A stretch of DNA of 64,000 nucleotides from Bordetella parapertussis. Its GTDB lineage: Bacteria > Pseudomonadota > Gammaproteobacteria > Burkholderiales > Burkholderiaceae_C. The DNA is taken from positions 62,001 through 126,000 of the forward strand of contig CAMBSK010000002.1 of the NCBI GenBank assembly GCA_945870575.1, in the 5' to 3' direction. A program made the position numbers and the translations under genes. Positions 9,432 to 18,452 of the stretch are shown in pieces. Under the pieces are notes generated by a model, which worked only from the letters and a program-made list of their open reading frames with translations, ran no database searches and was not told the origin of the DNA. Positions within the stretch are counted from its first letter, which is position 1. Every line of letters starts with the position of its first letter.

Positions 9432-11029
9432 CAGCCCAACATGGGTGGCGCGTCCAGCGGCCACGGTGTGACATCAGAAGGCGGCGATTCCCAGCGCATG
9501 TGGGTGGGCGCGCCGTCGTTGTGCCAAGCGCCGTTGCGAATGCTATCGTCCAAGGTCCGCACAAAACCCATGTGCCCGCCCAACGCTTGGTAGTCGCTCA
9601 ATCGCATGGTGAATTCGATAGGTGCCACGATGGCCGGTGTGGGCACCGTGCCGAAACTGTTGGCCGGCATGCGCATCACATCCACCATCAAGGTGATGCC
9701 ACCGCCCGGCCAGACATACGCCGGTGCGCCGCCGCAACTCAAGTTCACCAAAGCTTGTTTGACCGCGCGTGTCAGTTGAATCGGGTTGTCGGTGACACCC
9801 GAGCGCAAACTGCCGCCCGCGCCGCCCAAAAACAAAACCGACACCAACGAGGGTTCGCAGTTTTCGCCTATGCGCTCCACCACTTGCCGCACCTCCGCAG
9901 GCATATCGGCGGCTTGCGGTTTTAAATGTTCATCTAGTACAAACCAAGCCGAATGTTCGCCGGTGGTCGAAGTCATGAGCAAGCGCAAACCCGGCCATGC
10001 TTCGTCAGGGTTCCATGTATCCAATATGGACAAAGGGTCGGTGATGTCGGTGCCGCCCCAGCCGGTGCCGGGTTGCGCCACTTGGAAATAACGCCCGGGC
10101 GTGGACTTGCGTCCTTTGATCTTGATGCCGCTGGACTTCATGTGCAAACAACGCCCAGCCTGATGCTCGGTGAGCACGCCGGTGATGTGGTCGTCCACCA
10201 CCACCACTTCATCACACACGCCCAACCATTGCCGTGCAAACATACCGATCGCCGCCGACCCGCAACCCACACGCATGCGTTGCTCGGTGACCCCATCGAC
10301 CACCGGCGCTTGACCGGCCTGTAACACCAACTTAGCGCCATTTTCAATGTGCACTTCCACCGCTTGGTGATTGCCCAAGCTGTGCATGATTTGCAAAGCC
10401 ATGCGGCCTTGCGCTTTACTGCCGCCGGTGAGGTGGTGCACGCCACCCAAGCTGAGCATTTGCGAGCCGTATTCAGCCGTGGTGACATGGCCGACTTCTT
10501 CGCCTTGAAACAAAACAGCGGCGCGCTCGTCACCTAAATATCTGTCCGTATCAATCTTCACTTTCAAACTGCAATAGCTGAAGATGCCTTCGGTCACCAC
10601 GGTCACCATGTCCACGCCGCGCGACTTGGACGCGACGATGAAAGGGGCGGGTTTGTAATCCGGGTAAGTGGTGGATGCGCCTATGCCAGTGACGAAGACA
10701 CCGCGTTCTTCAGTGTCAAGCGCAGAGAGTGTTTGCGGCAAGGTGTCTGCTTCGGTGCGCGGCATCAACGGCTGAGTTGCCGGGCTCATAGCTTGGCGAC
10801 TCAACATCACGACAGGATCAAGTCGCACCAACACACCATCGTGGTTGGCGTAGCGGTCGCAAGCGCCGACACGGCCTTCGGAAATTTGGCAGAGCACCGG
10901 GCACGCATTGCATTCCACCTTGCCCTCGCGCACCGGACCGTGCTTGGGGTCCACGCGCTGCAAGCCCAAAGGCAGGCTGTTGTCAGTGGCTGGCAATCCA
11001 TCGGTGTGGGTGGTGCTGGGTGTGTGCAT
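9431..11029 (-). CDS. hnr: 6-Hydroxynicotinate reductase-like iron-sulfur protein
   Basis: The protein has 532 residues from ATG 11029. The frame extends to 11155, but that stretch overlaps the divergent enamidase start and carries no family features. The cysteine cluster near residues 38-57 (CNACPVLC then GACDRY) should bind an iron-sulfur centre. The rest follows the 6-hydroxynicotinate reductase family, named after the Eubacterium barkeri enzyme that reduces 6-hydroxynicotinate to 6-oxo-1,4,5,6-tetrahydronicotinate with ferredoxin. The adjacent enamidase gene encodes the next step, which strongly supports the call. This is the reductive route, unlike the oxidative 2,5-dihydroxypyridine route of Pseudomonas. 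No obvious ferredoxin gene is adjacent. Confidence 0.8.
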   Translation of the reverse strand: MHTPSTTHTDGLPATDNSLPLGLQRVDPKHGPVREGKVECNACPVLCQISEGRVGACDRYANHDGVLVRLDPVVMLSRQAMSPATQPLMPRTEADTLPQTLSALDTEERGVFVTGIGASTTYPDYKPAPFIVASKSRGVDMVTVVTEGIFSYCSLKVKIDTDRYLGDERAAVLFQGEEVGHVTTAEYGSQMLSLGGVHHLTGGSKAQGRMALQIMHSLGNHQAVEVHIENGAKLVLQAGQAPVVDGVTEQRMRVGCGSAAIGMFARQWLGVCDEVVVVDDHITGVLTEHQAGRCLHMKSSGIKIKGRKSTPGRYFQVAQPGTGWGGTDITDPLSILDTWNPDEAWPGLRLLMTSTTGEHSAWFVLDEHLKPQAADMPAEVRQVVERIGENCEPSLVSVLFLGGAGGSLRSGVTDNPIQLTRAVKQALVNLSCGGAPAYVWPGGGITLMVDVMRMPANSFGTVPTPAIVAPIEFTMRLSDYQALGGHMGFVRTLDDSIRNGAWHNDGAPTHMRWESPPSDVTPWPLDAPPMLG

Positions 11030-11127
11030 GCCGTTCGGATGTGTGAGGATCGGGGGCAAAGGCCAACACACATTATGCTTGTGGCTTTGCCTCTGCCCAG
11101 TCAAACAATAGTTCCTAGGAGTTCGCC
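11030..11127. promoter_or_regulatory. Divergent promoter region between hnr and the enamidase gene
   Basis: This 98-bp space is the only region that can hold promoters for both the leftward nic operon and the rightward enamidase gene. It contains a GTGTG / CACAC pair (around 11040-11044 and 11077-11082) that could form an operator. A clear ribosome-binding site, TAGGAG, stands 7-8 bases before the enamidase ATG. No nearby regulator gene was seen in the cluster. Confidence 0.4.
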
Positions 11128-12318
11128 ATGGCCACCGCAGCAATCGAAGAAGCATCCGGCAAAGTCGTTATCAAAAACATTGGACTGCTGCTCTCAGGCG
11201 ACATAGACCAACCTGTTTTGCAAGCCGACACCATCGTCGTCATGGACGGCATCATCACCGCAGTGGGCTGGTTCAAAGACTTGGACACCGAGGGCGCAAA
11301 AACCACCATCGATGTGCGCCAGACCTGCGTGGCACCGGGCTTGATCGACAGCCATGTGCACCCCGTGTTTGGCGACTGGACGCCCAGACAAAACCAAATT
11401 GGCTGGATTGACTCCACCATGAATGGCGGCGTGACCACCATGGTGTCGGCGGGTGAGGTGCATTTGCCGGGACGCCCCAAAGACATCGTCGGCTTGAAAG
11501 CCTTGGCCATCACAGCACAACGTGCGTTCAGCAACTTTCGCCCCGGCGGCGTGAAAGTGATTGCGGGTGCGCCCATCATCGAAAAAGGCATGACCGAGCA
11601 CGATTTCGCCGAACTCGCTGCCGCCGGTGTAACCCTGTTGGGCGAAGTGGGTTTGGGCTCGGTGAAAGCGGGTTACGAGGCCAAAGAAATGGTGGCTTGG
11701 GCGCGCAAGCACGGCATACAAAGCACCATACACACGGGCGGGCCTTCCATCCCCGGATCGGGCTTGATTGACAAAGACGTGGTGCTCGAAGCCGATGCGG
11801 ATGTGATCGGCCATATCAACGGCGGCCACACGTCATTGTCAGAAGCGCATGTGTGCGAATTGTGCGAGAAGTCCAGCCGCGCGATTGAGATCGTGCACAA
11901 CGGCAACGAGCGCGTGGCGATTGCTGCGGCCAAAGCAGCGCTCGAACTGAAGTGCCCGCACCGCGTGATTTTGGGCACCGACGGACCAGCGGGCTCAGGC
12001 GTTCAACCATTGGGTATCTTGCGCATGGTCGCGTTGCTCTCAAGCCTCGCAAACATCCCCGCTGAGTTGGTGTTTTGTTTTGCGACAGGCAACACCGCAC
12101 GCATACGTAACCTGAATTGCGGACTCATTGAAGTCGGTCGCGCAGCCGACTTTGTGTTCATGGACCGCGCGCAACACACCGCTGGCCGCACGCTTTTAGA
12201 GAGTGTGCAACTCGGCGACATACCCGGCATAGGCATGGTGATGATTGATGGGTTGGTGCGCTGCCATAGATCACGCAATACGCCGCCTGCGACAGAGGTG
12301 CCGGTGGTGGTGCATTGA
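11128..12318 (+). CDS. ena: Enamidase (amidohydrolase acting on 6-oxo-tetrahydronicotinate)
   Basis: The 396-residue protein is an amidohydrolase-superfamily enzyme. It has the metal-binding DSHVHP at residues 74-79, later histidines in STIHTGG and IGHINGGH, and the catalytic aspartate in LGTDGP near residue 288. The Eubacterium barkeri enamidase opens the ring of 6-oxo-1,4,5,6-tetrahydronicotinate to 2-formylglutarate and ammonia in two hydrolytic steps. The gene is divergent from the reductase gene and has a good TAGGAG site. Together they define the reductive nicotinate route. Other cyclic amidohydrolases (imidazolonepropionase, dihydroorotase types) share the fold, but context makes enamidase the best call. 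Confidence 0.82.
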   Translation: MATAAIEEASGKVVIKNIGLLLSGDIDQPVLQADTIVVMDGIITAVGWFKDLDTEGAKTTIDVRQTCVAPGLIDSHVHPVFGDWTPRQNQIGWIDSTMNGGVTTMVSAGEVHLPGRPKDIVGLKALAITAQRAFSNFRPGGVKVIAGAPIIEKGMTEHDFAELAAAGVTLLGEVGLGSVKAGYEAKEMVAWARKHGIQSTIHTGGPSIPGSGLIDKDVVLEADADVIGHINGGHTSLSEAHVCELCEKSSRAIEIVHNGNERVAIAAAKAALELKCPHRVILGTDGPAGSGVQPLGILRMVALLSSLANIPAELVFCFATGNTARIRNLNCGLIEVGRAADFVFMDRAQHTAGRTLLESVQLGDIPGIGMVMIDGLVRCHRSRNTPPATEVPVVVH

Positions 12319-12399
12319 GCTTTCAACTTGCACGACAGCTGTTTTTTGCGTCATACTGTTCGCCCCGCATCTCGCTGCCTGCAATAACAAGGAACTGTC

Positions 12400-12675
12400 G
12401 TGCTAACCGTTCGCTTACCCGAAACCATTGAACGCGATTTAAATCAATTTTGCGCATCTCGCCGTCTGAACAAGTCACAGGTGGTGCAATAAGCCTTGGT
12501 TCAATACATGGCATCGGCAAATTCACCAAGTCGGGACACGCCACTGCTAGAGCCCGACCTGTCCTTTCTGTCGCCGGATGACCCTATCCGTCAGTTCATC
12601 GGCATAGCCAAAGAAGGCCCCAGCACCGACGAGTGGATGGCCATCACCCGAGGCGATGACTGGAACAAGCCGTGA
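12400..12675 (+). pseudogene. Broken ribbon-helix-helix antitoxin gene (one in-frame stop)
   Basis: A frame from GTG 12400, with AAGGA 5 bases upstream, reads LTVRLPETIERDLNQF, a classic ribbon-helix-helix start, then LNKSQVVQ followed by TAA at 12490-12492. Translation resumes in the same frame with ALVQYM and runs to a TGA at 12673-12675, giving a plausible 91-residue antitoxin if the TAA is read as GAA or GAG. A single substitution explains the break. The downstream toxin gene starts inside the stop (GTGA overlap), the usual arrangement of such pairs. Whether this is a real mutation or a sequencing error cannot be settled here. Confidence 0.65.
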
Positions 12676-13067
12676 TTTTGGTGGACACCCATGTGCTGCT
12701 CGACATTTACAAGGCAGACGCTATTTGGATACCCTGGTCTGTCAAGCAATTGCGCAGTGCAAAGCCGGATCAACTGGCGATCAACATGGTGGTCTATGCC
12801 GAATTGTCTGCTTAGCCGACAGAACACAAACTGCTCGATAAGTTTTTGGCGACGCTGAGTATCCAAGTGCTTGATCTGACGCGCCCTGCTGCCTTGTTAG
12901 CAGGCAAAGCGTTTCGCCAATACCGACAAAGCGGTGGAACCAAAACCGGTGTGTTGCCAGATTTTTTCATTGGCGCACATGCCGAATCAGAAAAATTCAA
13001 ATTACTCACCCGCGATGCAGGCCGCTACAAAACCTATTTCCCCAAGATCAAATTGATTTGTCCTTGA
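12672..13067 (+). pseudogene. Broken PIN-domain toxin gene (one in-frame stop)
   Basis: The frame from GTG 12672 to TGA 13067 would encode about 131 residues. It reads ILVDTHVLLD (first PIN acidic residue), then VVYAELS (second), a TAG at 12813-12815, and after it LPDFFIGAHA and LLTRDAGRYKTYFP with the remaining acidic residues. PIN toxins are Mg2+-dependent RNases. The fold is recognisable on both sides of the stop, and the C-terminal part could start again at ATG 12846. Its partner antitoxin gene also has one premature stop, so the pair looks inactivated. Confidence 0.65.
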
Positions 13068-13105
13068 AAATTTCAACGCATATTTGGCATTAGAAACGAG
13101 TCACT

Positions 13106-13137
13106 ATATCTTCATATCTTCATATCTTCATATGTTC
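13106..13137. repeat. Tandem 8-bp repeat, four units
   Basis: The unit ATATCTTC occurs three times in a row, and a fourth unit differs at one base (ATATGTTC). It lies in the AT-rich gap between the broken toxin gene and the 3' end of crtC. It is probably a slippage-prone spacer, and I see no function. Confidence 0.8.
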
Positions 13138-13214
13138 TTTGTTAAAAACCAAACCAATCTGATAGGTTGTGCGCAACCAATAGCCGCTCAAGTTAAGTGT
13201 TAGTAAAACACTGT

Positions 13215-14432
13215 CTATCCCCGCCTAGGCATGCGCCACGGCAACATGGCTTGCACCACGGGCGACACCAAACGCGGCACGTACAAAGTTTCGTGAAAGC
13301 TTTGCACCTCTTCACCCAGCAAGCTACTTTTAAGCAATGCGCGTTGGTAAAAAGGCGTGTCTTCTAATTGCTCTTTCACTTCGACAGCGCTATCGCTGCG
13401 CATGCGTCTTTGAATACGCCATAAAGTTTGCGGCAATGCCTGTCTGGGCGGCGCTTTAAAGTCCTCAATGCTGCCATCGGGCTTGAAACGCAAAGCCAAG
13501 AGCTTGTCTTCTTGCACACCGTGTTTGCCTTGTAAGTCGTAAATGACGGCGGTGCTGCCGTCTTTCATCGGGCTGCGTGACCAGTCCCACTCATGGCACG
13601 AGCGGTCTATAGGCTCGTCGCCTTCGTTGGAGTCCAGGTACGCATTGCCCATCCATTGTTGCGACGGATGCTGCAAATTCACTTCCACACGTGCCGACGG
13701 CGCCAGCGGCCCCCAGCGGTGCTTGCCTGAATGGTCAATCGGCGTGCTGAAATTGAACCAGGTGTCTGCTTGCACACGCACTTGTCCGCGCACCCGGTGC
13801 GGCACAGGCACGCCGATTTCATCGATATCAATCACCAGCGCATTGCCGTCCCAGCGCAATTGACTCGGGCCGATGGTGAACTGTTTGTCATCCCGGTGGC
13901 AGAGCCGCGCGCCACGTTCTGTCATGGTCCATCGTTTGGCGTGGCGGCTGTACAGTGCGACATTCAATGCGCAGTAATTGTCAGGTTGAGTGTCGCGGCG
14001 CGCCCTGTCCCAAGCGTAATAAGGCGAAAACACACTGCCTACAAAGGCAATGATGCTCAAGCCCCAATGGCAGTCATCGCTTAATGCGTCAACGTACCAC
14101 CAGAGGTAACCGTCTTGCGGGACAAACTGGTCAAACCGAGGTCTGCCATCAGGGCCGCGGCCGCCAATCGTCCTGACATGGCTGCCATCGGCACCCCCGG
14201 CCCAGGGTGTACGCTGCCCCCCGCCAGATACAAACCCGGTACTTGCGAGCGGGCGTTGGAGCGGGCGAACGCCGCCATCCACCCATGCGTGGCCTGGCCG
14301 TACAAGGCCCCGCCCGTCGCCGGAAACAACTGATGAAAGTCCTGGGGTGTGGTGCGTATACATGAGGGTGAGGACTCCAACTTTAAATGCAAACCGGATG
14401 CGGCCATCAAAGCCTGGCTGCTGTGTGCGCAA
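13215..14432 (-). CDS. crtC: Carotenoid 1,2-hydratase CrtC
   Basis: Similarity to CrtC begins at RPRFDQFVPQDGYLWWYVDA (codons near 14145-14085) and continues with GLSIIAFVGSVFSPYY, which identifies the enzyme that adds water to the terminal double bond of neurosporene or lycopene in the spheroidene pathway. From that point about 308 residues follow. The start is a problem. No ATG, GTG or TTG lies close to the conserved N-terminus. The nearest upstream in-frame candidates are GTG 14282 and ATG 14432, both deep inside crtD. The coordinates given are the full open frame. Betaproteobacterial CrtC proteins can be about 400 residues long, so a long overlap is possible. Confidence 0.85.
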   Translation of the reverse strand: MRTQQPGFDGRIRFAFKVGVLTLMYTHHTPGLSSVVSGDGRGLVRPGHAWVDGGVRPLQRPLASTGFVSGGGQRTPWAGGADGSHVRTIGGRGPDGRPRFDQFVPQDGYLWWYVDALSDDCHWGLSIIAFVGSVFSPYYAWDRARRDTQPDNYCALNVALYSRHAKRWTMTERGARLCHRDDKQFTIGPSQLRWDGNALVIDIDEIGVPVPHRVRGQVRVQADTWFNFSTPIDHSGKHRWGPLAPSARVEVNLQHPSQQWMGNAYLDSNEGDEPIDRSCHEWDWSRSPMKDGSTAVIYDLQGKHGVQEDKLLALRFKPDGSIEDFKAPPRQALPQTLWRIQRRMRSDSAVEVKEQLEDTPFYQRALLKSSLLGEEVQSFHETLYVPRLVSPVVQAMLPWRMPRRG

Positions 14433-15613
14433 TCCAGTAACTCATCTTCAGACAATTGCTTGTCGCCCCGGGCCGGCGCATTCACCAGGCAGAGCAAGCG
14501 CTCTGCGCCTTCAGGCGATGTGCCGGTTCCCCGGTCTTGGGCGCACACATACACAGTCGGTTGTTGCGGCAATCTGCCTTGCGTGAATATGTCGTCAAAC
14601 TCACTGGCGTACTGGTTTGCGAAAAACACGTTATGCCGGTCAAGCGGCATGTCGGCTGTATCAGCGTGCATAGACCACGTCACGGCAGATAAGGATCGGG
14701 GCTGCACCTTACCCGCCACAGCTTGATTCAAAGCCGATCCCAGCAAGCCCTTGCGCAATGCGGCAATGTCGCCGTTGAAGACCACGCTGTCGGCATGCAA
14801 GCTCTCACCCTTGCTCAAACGAACCCCTGACACTTTGCCCCGGGTGAGCTCTATGCGTTCGCATTCACTGTTGAACAGGAAGTTAACGCCTCTTGCTTTT
14901 CCAAGGCGCATCAAGCAATCAGCCAATGCATGCATGCCGCCCTCCACCGCCCACACACCGTCCATTTCAACCTGTGCAATCAACATCAATGTGGCTGGGG
15001 CCTCCCACGGGGATGAGCCGCAATACGTTGCATAACGTGCAAACAACTGGCGCAAACGTTGATCGGTGAAATGTTTACCCAAGCTAGACCACAAACTGCG
15101 CATAGGTCCGACCGATGCCAGGGTGGCGAGTCCGCGCGGGCCAAGAGCGCCCATCATCTGTGCCATGCTCGGTGATGGCGACTTGATGAAAGGGCCTTCC
15201 AGTGCGTCGTACACATGGCGCGCTGTCTGACAAAAATGCGCGAACCGTTTCACTTCAGCCGCACCGGCAAAACGAGCCACTGCATCCAACGATTGCTGGT
15301 GATCTGCATATAAATCGAGTTGTGAACCGTCTTCCCAGAAATGTTTTGCCAACACTTGAAGTGGATGGATTTTCAGCTCGGATTCAAGCTGCGTACCCAC
15401 GGATGCCATGATTTGGTCAAACACCCAACGCATGGTGAAAACAGTAGGCCCGCTGTCGACCGGTTTACCGTCCGGAAACAATTGCCTGATCTTGCCGCCT
15501 GGACCGGCGGCTTTTTCAACCACCGTCACCTGCAAACCCGCACTCGCAAGCTGCAAAGCGCTGACCAATCCAGCCATGCCTGCACCTGCTACGACAACTT
15601 TATGTTCAGCCAA
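14081..15613 (-). CDS. crtD: 1-Hydroxycarotenoid 3,4-desaturase CrtD (methoxyneurosporene dehydrogenase)
   Basis: The 510-residue flavoprotein opens with the dinucleotide-binding VVVAGAGMAGLVSAL and has the CrtI/CrtD C-terminal signature GLYLAGGSVHPGPGVPMAA. The segment PVDSGPTVFTMRWVFD is typical of CrtD rather than CrtI. It introduces the 3,4 double bond into hydroxylated or methoxylated carotenoids. Transcription order is crtA-crtD-crtC, following pufC, as in other betaproteobacterial phototrophs. Its last codons overlap the conserved part of crtC by at least 65 bases. Confidence 0.9.
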   Translation of the reverse strand: MAEHKVVVAGAGMAGLVSALQLASAGLQVTVVEKAAGPGGKIRQLFPDGKPVDSGPTVFTMRWVFDQIMASVGTQLESELKIHPLQVLAKHFWEDGSQLDLYADHQQSLDAVARFAGAAEVKRFAHFCQTARHVYDALEGPFIKSPSPSMAQMMGALGPRGLATLASVGPMRSLWSSLGKHFTDQRLRQLFARYATYCGSSPWEAPATLMLIAQVEMDGVWAVEGGMHALADCLMRLGKARGVNFLFNSECERIELTRGKVSGVRLSKGESLHADSVVFNGDIAALRKGLLGSALNQAVAGKVQPRSLSAVTWSMHADTADMPLDRHNVFFANQYASEFDDIFTQGRLPQQPTVYVCAQDRGTGTSPEGAERLLCLVNAPARGDKQLSEDELLDCAHSSQALMAASGLHLKLESSPSCIRTTPQDFHQLFPATGGALYGQATHGWMAAFARSNARSQVPGLYLAGGSVHPGPGVPMAAMSGRLAAAALMADLGLTSLSRKTVTSGGTLTH

Positions 15614-15623
15614 GTGAGCTACC

Positions 15624-16370
15624 TTAAATTTCAGCAGAAGACATCACGCCGGCCCAATGGCCAAGCCGTCGCAATACACGCATACGTACAAACATGGATT
15701 CAGAAAAAAAATCGCTTTTATATGCCGCTTGTATGGCTTGTTGATGCGCGCCGGTATGCGCATAGTCCATCATGGACGGCGCGTCTTTCCACAGACTGAA
15801 TGTGCATTGCCTAACCAGCGGCGCTTCACCCAATCCCATGGCCATTTGACAACCCGGGGCTTTTTTCAAATCATCCTGCGCTGCCGGTGCATAGCGCCAG
15901 AAGGCCACCGCCTTGGCCGGACGAATACTGGCCCGGGTCAATGCCACCATGCCAGCAGCGCTGGTGTCCATGTCACTGTACTTGCCGAGACTGTCTTGTG
16001 ACGTAACGCCCCATGTGCGTCCGTCCCAGGATCCGCGAGCTGAAGTGACCGCCAGCGTTGAAATAAACAATGAATTGGCACGATCCGAATAAGCTTTGAC
16101 CGCAGGGCCATCGACAAACTTATCTGCCTGCTCTGCATTTTCAAAAACACAGATCAGACCTTGGTGAGTGGCGCTGGGTCGCAGAACAAAACCACCTTCA
16201 TGACCACTGCCCATGACCTTGGTGAAGAGCAGGCCAGAAGCATCTTTGAAAGCGGCAGCACCTTGAACCAGGCGCATCCAACCCCAACCCTGATGCGCCC
16301 TCAGGTAGTCAACCAGCAGCACCACCACCACACCTGAAACTGCCACGGATACGGGATCTTGGTTGGCCAT
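15624..16370 (-). CDS. crtA: Spheroidene monooxygenase CrtA
   Basis: The protein has 248 residues. The C-terminal region with GEAPLVRQCTFSLWKD and FFSESMFVRMR, and the Y-A-x-T-G-A-H-Q segment, match CrtA. CrtA inserts the keto group that turns spheroidene into spheroidenone under oxic conditions. Residues ~8-24 are hydrophobic, which suggests membrane contact. It lies 34 bp after pufC on the same strand, so it likely belongs to the superoperon. Its presence indicates that the organism can adjust carotenoids to oxygen. Confidence 0.9.
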   Translation of the reverse strand: MANQDPVSVAVSGVVVVLLVDYLRAHQGWGWMRLVQGAAAFKDASGLLFTKVMGSGHEGGFVLRPSATHQGLICVFENAEQADKFVDGPAVKAYSDRANSLFISTLAVTSARGSWDGRTWGVTSQDSLGKYSDMDTSAAGMVALTRASIRPAKAVAFWRYAPAAQDDLKKAPGCQMAMGLGEAPLVRQCTFSLWKDAPSMMDYAHTGAHQQAIQAAYKSDFFSESMFVRMRVLRRLGHWAGVMSSAEI

Positions 16371-16404
16371 TTCATGTGTGACGACTGATACTGCTTAAAC
16401 CGGA

Positions 16405-17457
16405 CTACTTAGCGGCCACTTGGGCAGGCTTGCCCGAAGCCGGCGCTGATAACTCGGGAAAATCTTTGGCCATAGGCGCTCCGAACAATGGTTTGTAAGC
16501 ACCTTGGTGGCAAGTGTTGCAATTGAGCTTGGCCACGTCACCCAACTCACCTTTGCGGTTGTCTGGGAATACCGGTGTCAAAGGCTCCATGTAATTGACG
16601 TTCAAGTCACGCGCCATGCGGATACCGTGCCAAGCCGTGACCCGCTGGGGTGGTGCATCTTCCCAACTTTGGAACGAGCGGCTGTTGTGACAGTAGGTGC
16701 AATTGACGCCCAATGAAGTTGACATGTGCGTCATCAAGCCGTAGGTCCACTCGGTTTGTTTGGTGGAATGCCTGTTGCCGGAGGGCAAGGGTGTTGGGCC
16801 ATTCATGCGAATGTCTTTGGCTTGCAGCAAAAACGGTGTGAAAGGGTCGTTGGGCAAGGAAGCCAAATCGACCGATGCAGCCGGTTCGTTTTGTCCGGCC
16901 TTGTCGCCCATGAAGTTTGATCCCTGCGGCTGATGGTCTTTGGTAAACCAAATAGCTGACGGCACGGGTTGGCCCCGATGACAGGTATAGCAAGTGACAC
17001 CGGTTTCAGCCACGTGAGGCTTCCACTCGGTGTTTATGTATTGCGTCATTTGCAACATGCGACGCGCCACCACCTTGGTGTATTTCCCATCGTCAGCCAA
17101 GTTGGCCGGGTTATGGCAATACACACAACCGCCATCGTTAGGCGACACCCATGCAGTCATAGAGACCATGAGACGATTGAATTGTGCTGTGCTGAGATCG
17201 CCCAGTACTTTGACATTTTTATAGGTTTGCGAGGCCTTAGGACCATCGCCTGGCACCTGTGGCAGTGACACAGGTGCAGCGTTGACGTCCACTTTGGCAG
17301 CTAGCAGACGTGTGTTGTAGACCTGCACCATACCTGTGCCACGGTAGCCGTGTTGCACACTGTTGGGGACGGGCAGTTCACACCCCGACAACACCAAAAG
17401 TGCAGCCAGACCGCAAGCGTATTGCCAAACTTTTTTTGTCCAATTCAAAGCATTCAT
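16405..17457 (-). CDS. pufC: Reaction-centre tetraheme cytochrome subunit PufC
   Basis: The 350-residue protein has a lipoprotein-type leader (LVLSGCEL, residues ~21-28) and four heme c sites in order: CVYCH, CYTCH, CTYCH and CNTCH. PufC sits on the periplasmic face of the reaction centre and re-reduces the special pair. The start codon overlaps the pufM stop as ATGA. Each heme has a candidate methionine or histidine axial ligand in the helix before it. The length is in the normal range for PufC. Confidence 0.95.
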   Translation of the reverse strand: MNALNWTKKVWQYACGLAALLVLSGCELPVPNSVQHGYRGTGMVQVYNTRLLAAKVDVNAAPVSLPQVPGDGPKASQTYKNVKVLGDLSTAQFNRLMVSMTAWVSPNDGGCVYCHNPANLADDGKYTKVVARRMLQMTQYINTEWKPHVAETGVTCYTCHRGQPVPSAIWFTKDHQPQGSNFMGDKAGQNEPAASVDLASLPNDPFTPFLLQAKDIRMNGPTPLPSGNRHSTKQTEWTYGLMTHMSTSLGVNCTYCHNSRSFQSWEDAPPQRVTAWHGIRMARDLNVNYMEPLTPVFPDNRKGELGDVAKLNCNTCHQGAYKPLFGAPMAKDFPELSAPASGKPAQVAAK

Positions 17458-18449
17458 GGCTTGGCTCCCAGGGTCAGCGCAGGGTCAATCACGGCAGGGA
17501 ATACATTCGGATAAGGTGGTGCTACGCCGTGCTTGATCGCCCACAAATACCAGTTGTCTACCACGGTGCCGGTCAACAAAATACCGATACCGCCTGTCAA
17601 TGGACACAACACAGCAAACCACCAGGCCCAACGGTGAATGGATTCCATGGAGGCGTTAAAGCCCATGGTCCATCGCCAAAACAATCCAGCACGTTCTGAG
17701 GCGGTACCGCGGTCAACGATTTGCTCAATCTCGCGCTCGCCGCCGTAACGCGTCACGGCCAAGATGGTCGCGCCGTGCATCGCAAACAGCAGCACCGAGC
17801 CATACAAGAACACAATCGACAAAGCGTGGAACGGGTTGTAGAACAAGTTGCCGTAGCGGATAGACAAAGCTGCTGTCCAATCCAGGTGCGGGAAGATGCC
17901 GTAAGGCACTGCCTCGCCCCATGAACCCATCAAAATCGGGCGGAAAAAACCGAGCACAAAAAACAGCCACAAAGCTGCAGCAAACGCCCAGGCCACATGC
18001 GTGCCCATACCCAAGGCGATCGCGCGACGGTACATGCGCACCCACCATGCCAATACCGAGATGGACAACAACAAACCCACAATCAAAAACCAGCCGCCTT
18101 GGTTCAGCGGTGGCATCGACAAACCGTACTCAGGTGCCGGCGGTTCCAGCGCCAGCCAGAATAACTGACGCACCAGTTGCACTGGATCCCAGTTGACAGA
18201 AGCCAGCATATTCAAACCGATGATGTTGAATGCCAGCATGCCGCAGACCAAAGACAGCACACCGAAACCGCCAAGGTAAATGGGACCGAGTTGGGCATTA
18301 CCGATTTTTCCCAGCAGCCAGAAAATAGCCGGATGTCCGAATCGGGTGTCATTACCCGGGCCCAATTCGACACCATGGTGTACCGGCCCTTTGGCCTGCA
18401 CAGTCGTGAAGAGGTTGTAGTAATCAGCCATGAGATTTGCTCCTGTCAA
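17454..18449 (-). CDS. pufM: Photosynthetic reaction centre M subunit PufM
   Basis: The 331-residue protein has five predicted membrane spans. Family-typical stretches include [17 protein letters not shown] early on and [25 protein letters not shown] later, with the histidines that bind the special-pair bacteriochlorophyll and the non-heme iron. PufM forms the reaction-centre core with PufL. The pufL stop is 3 bp upstream and pufC overlaps downstream. The extended N-terminal region and the C-terminal segment are normal for pufM followed by pufC. Confidence 0.97.
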   Translation of the reverse strand: MTGANLMADYYNLFTTVQAKGPVHHGVELGPGNDTRFGHPAIFWLLGKIGNAQLGPIYLGGFGVLSLVCGMLAFNIIGLNMLASVNWDPVQLVRQLFWLALEPPAPEYGLSMPPLNQGGWFLIVGLLLSISVLAWWVRMYRRAIALGMGTHVAWAFAAALWLFFVLGFFRPILMGSWGEAVPYGIFPHLDWTAALSIRYGNLFYNPFHALSIVFLYGSVLLFAMHGATILAVTRYGGEREIEQIVDRGTASERAGLFWRWTMGFNASMESIHRWAWWFAVLCPLTGGIGILLTGTVVDNWYLWAIKHGVAPPYPNVFPAVIDPALTLGAKP

Positions 18450-18452
18450 GCA

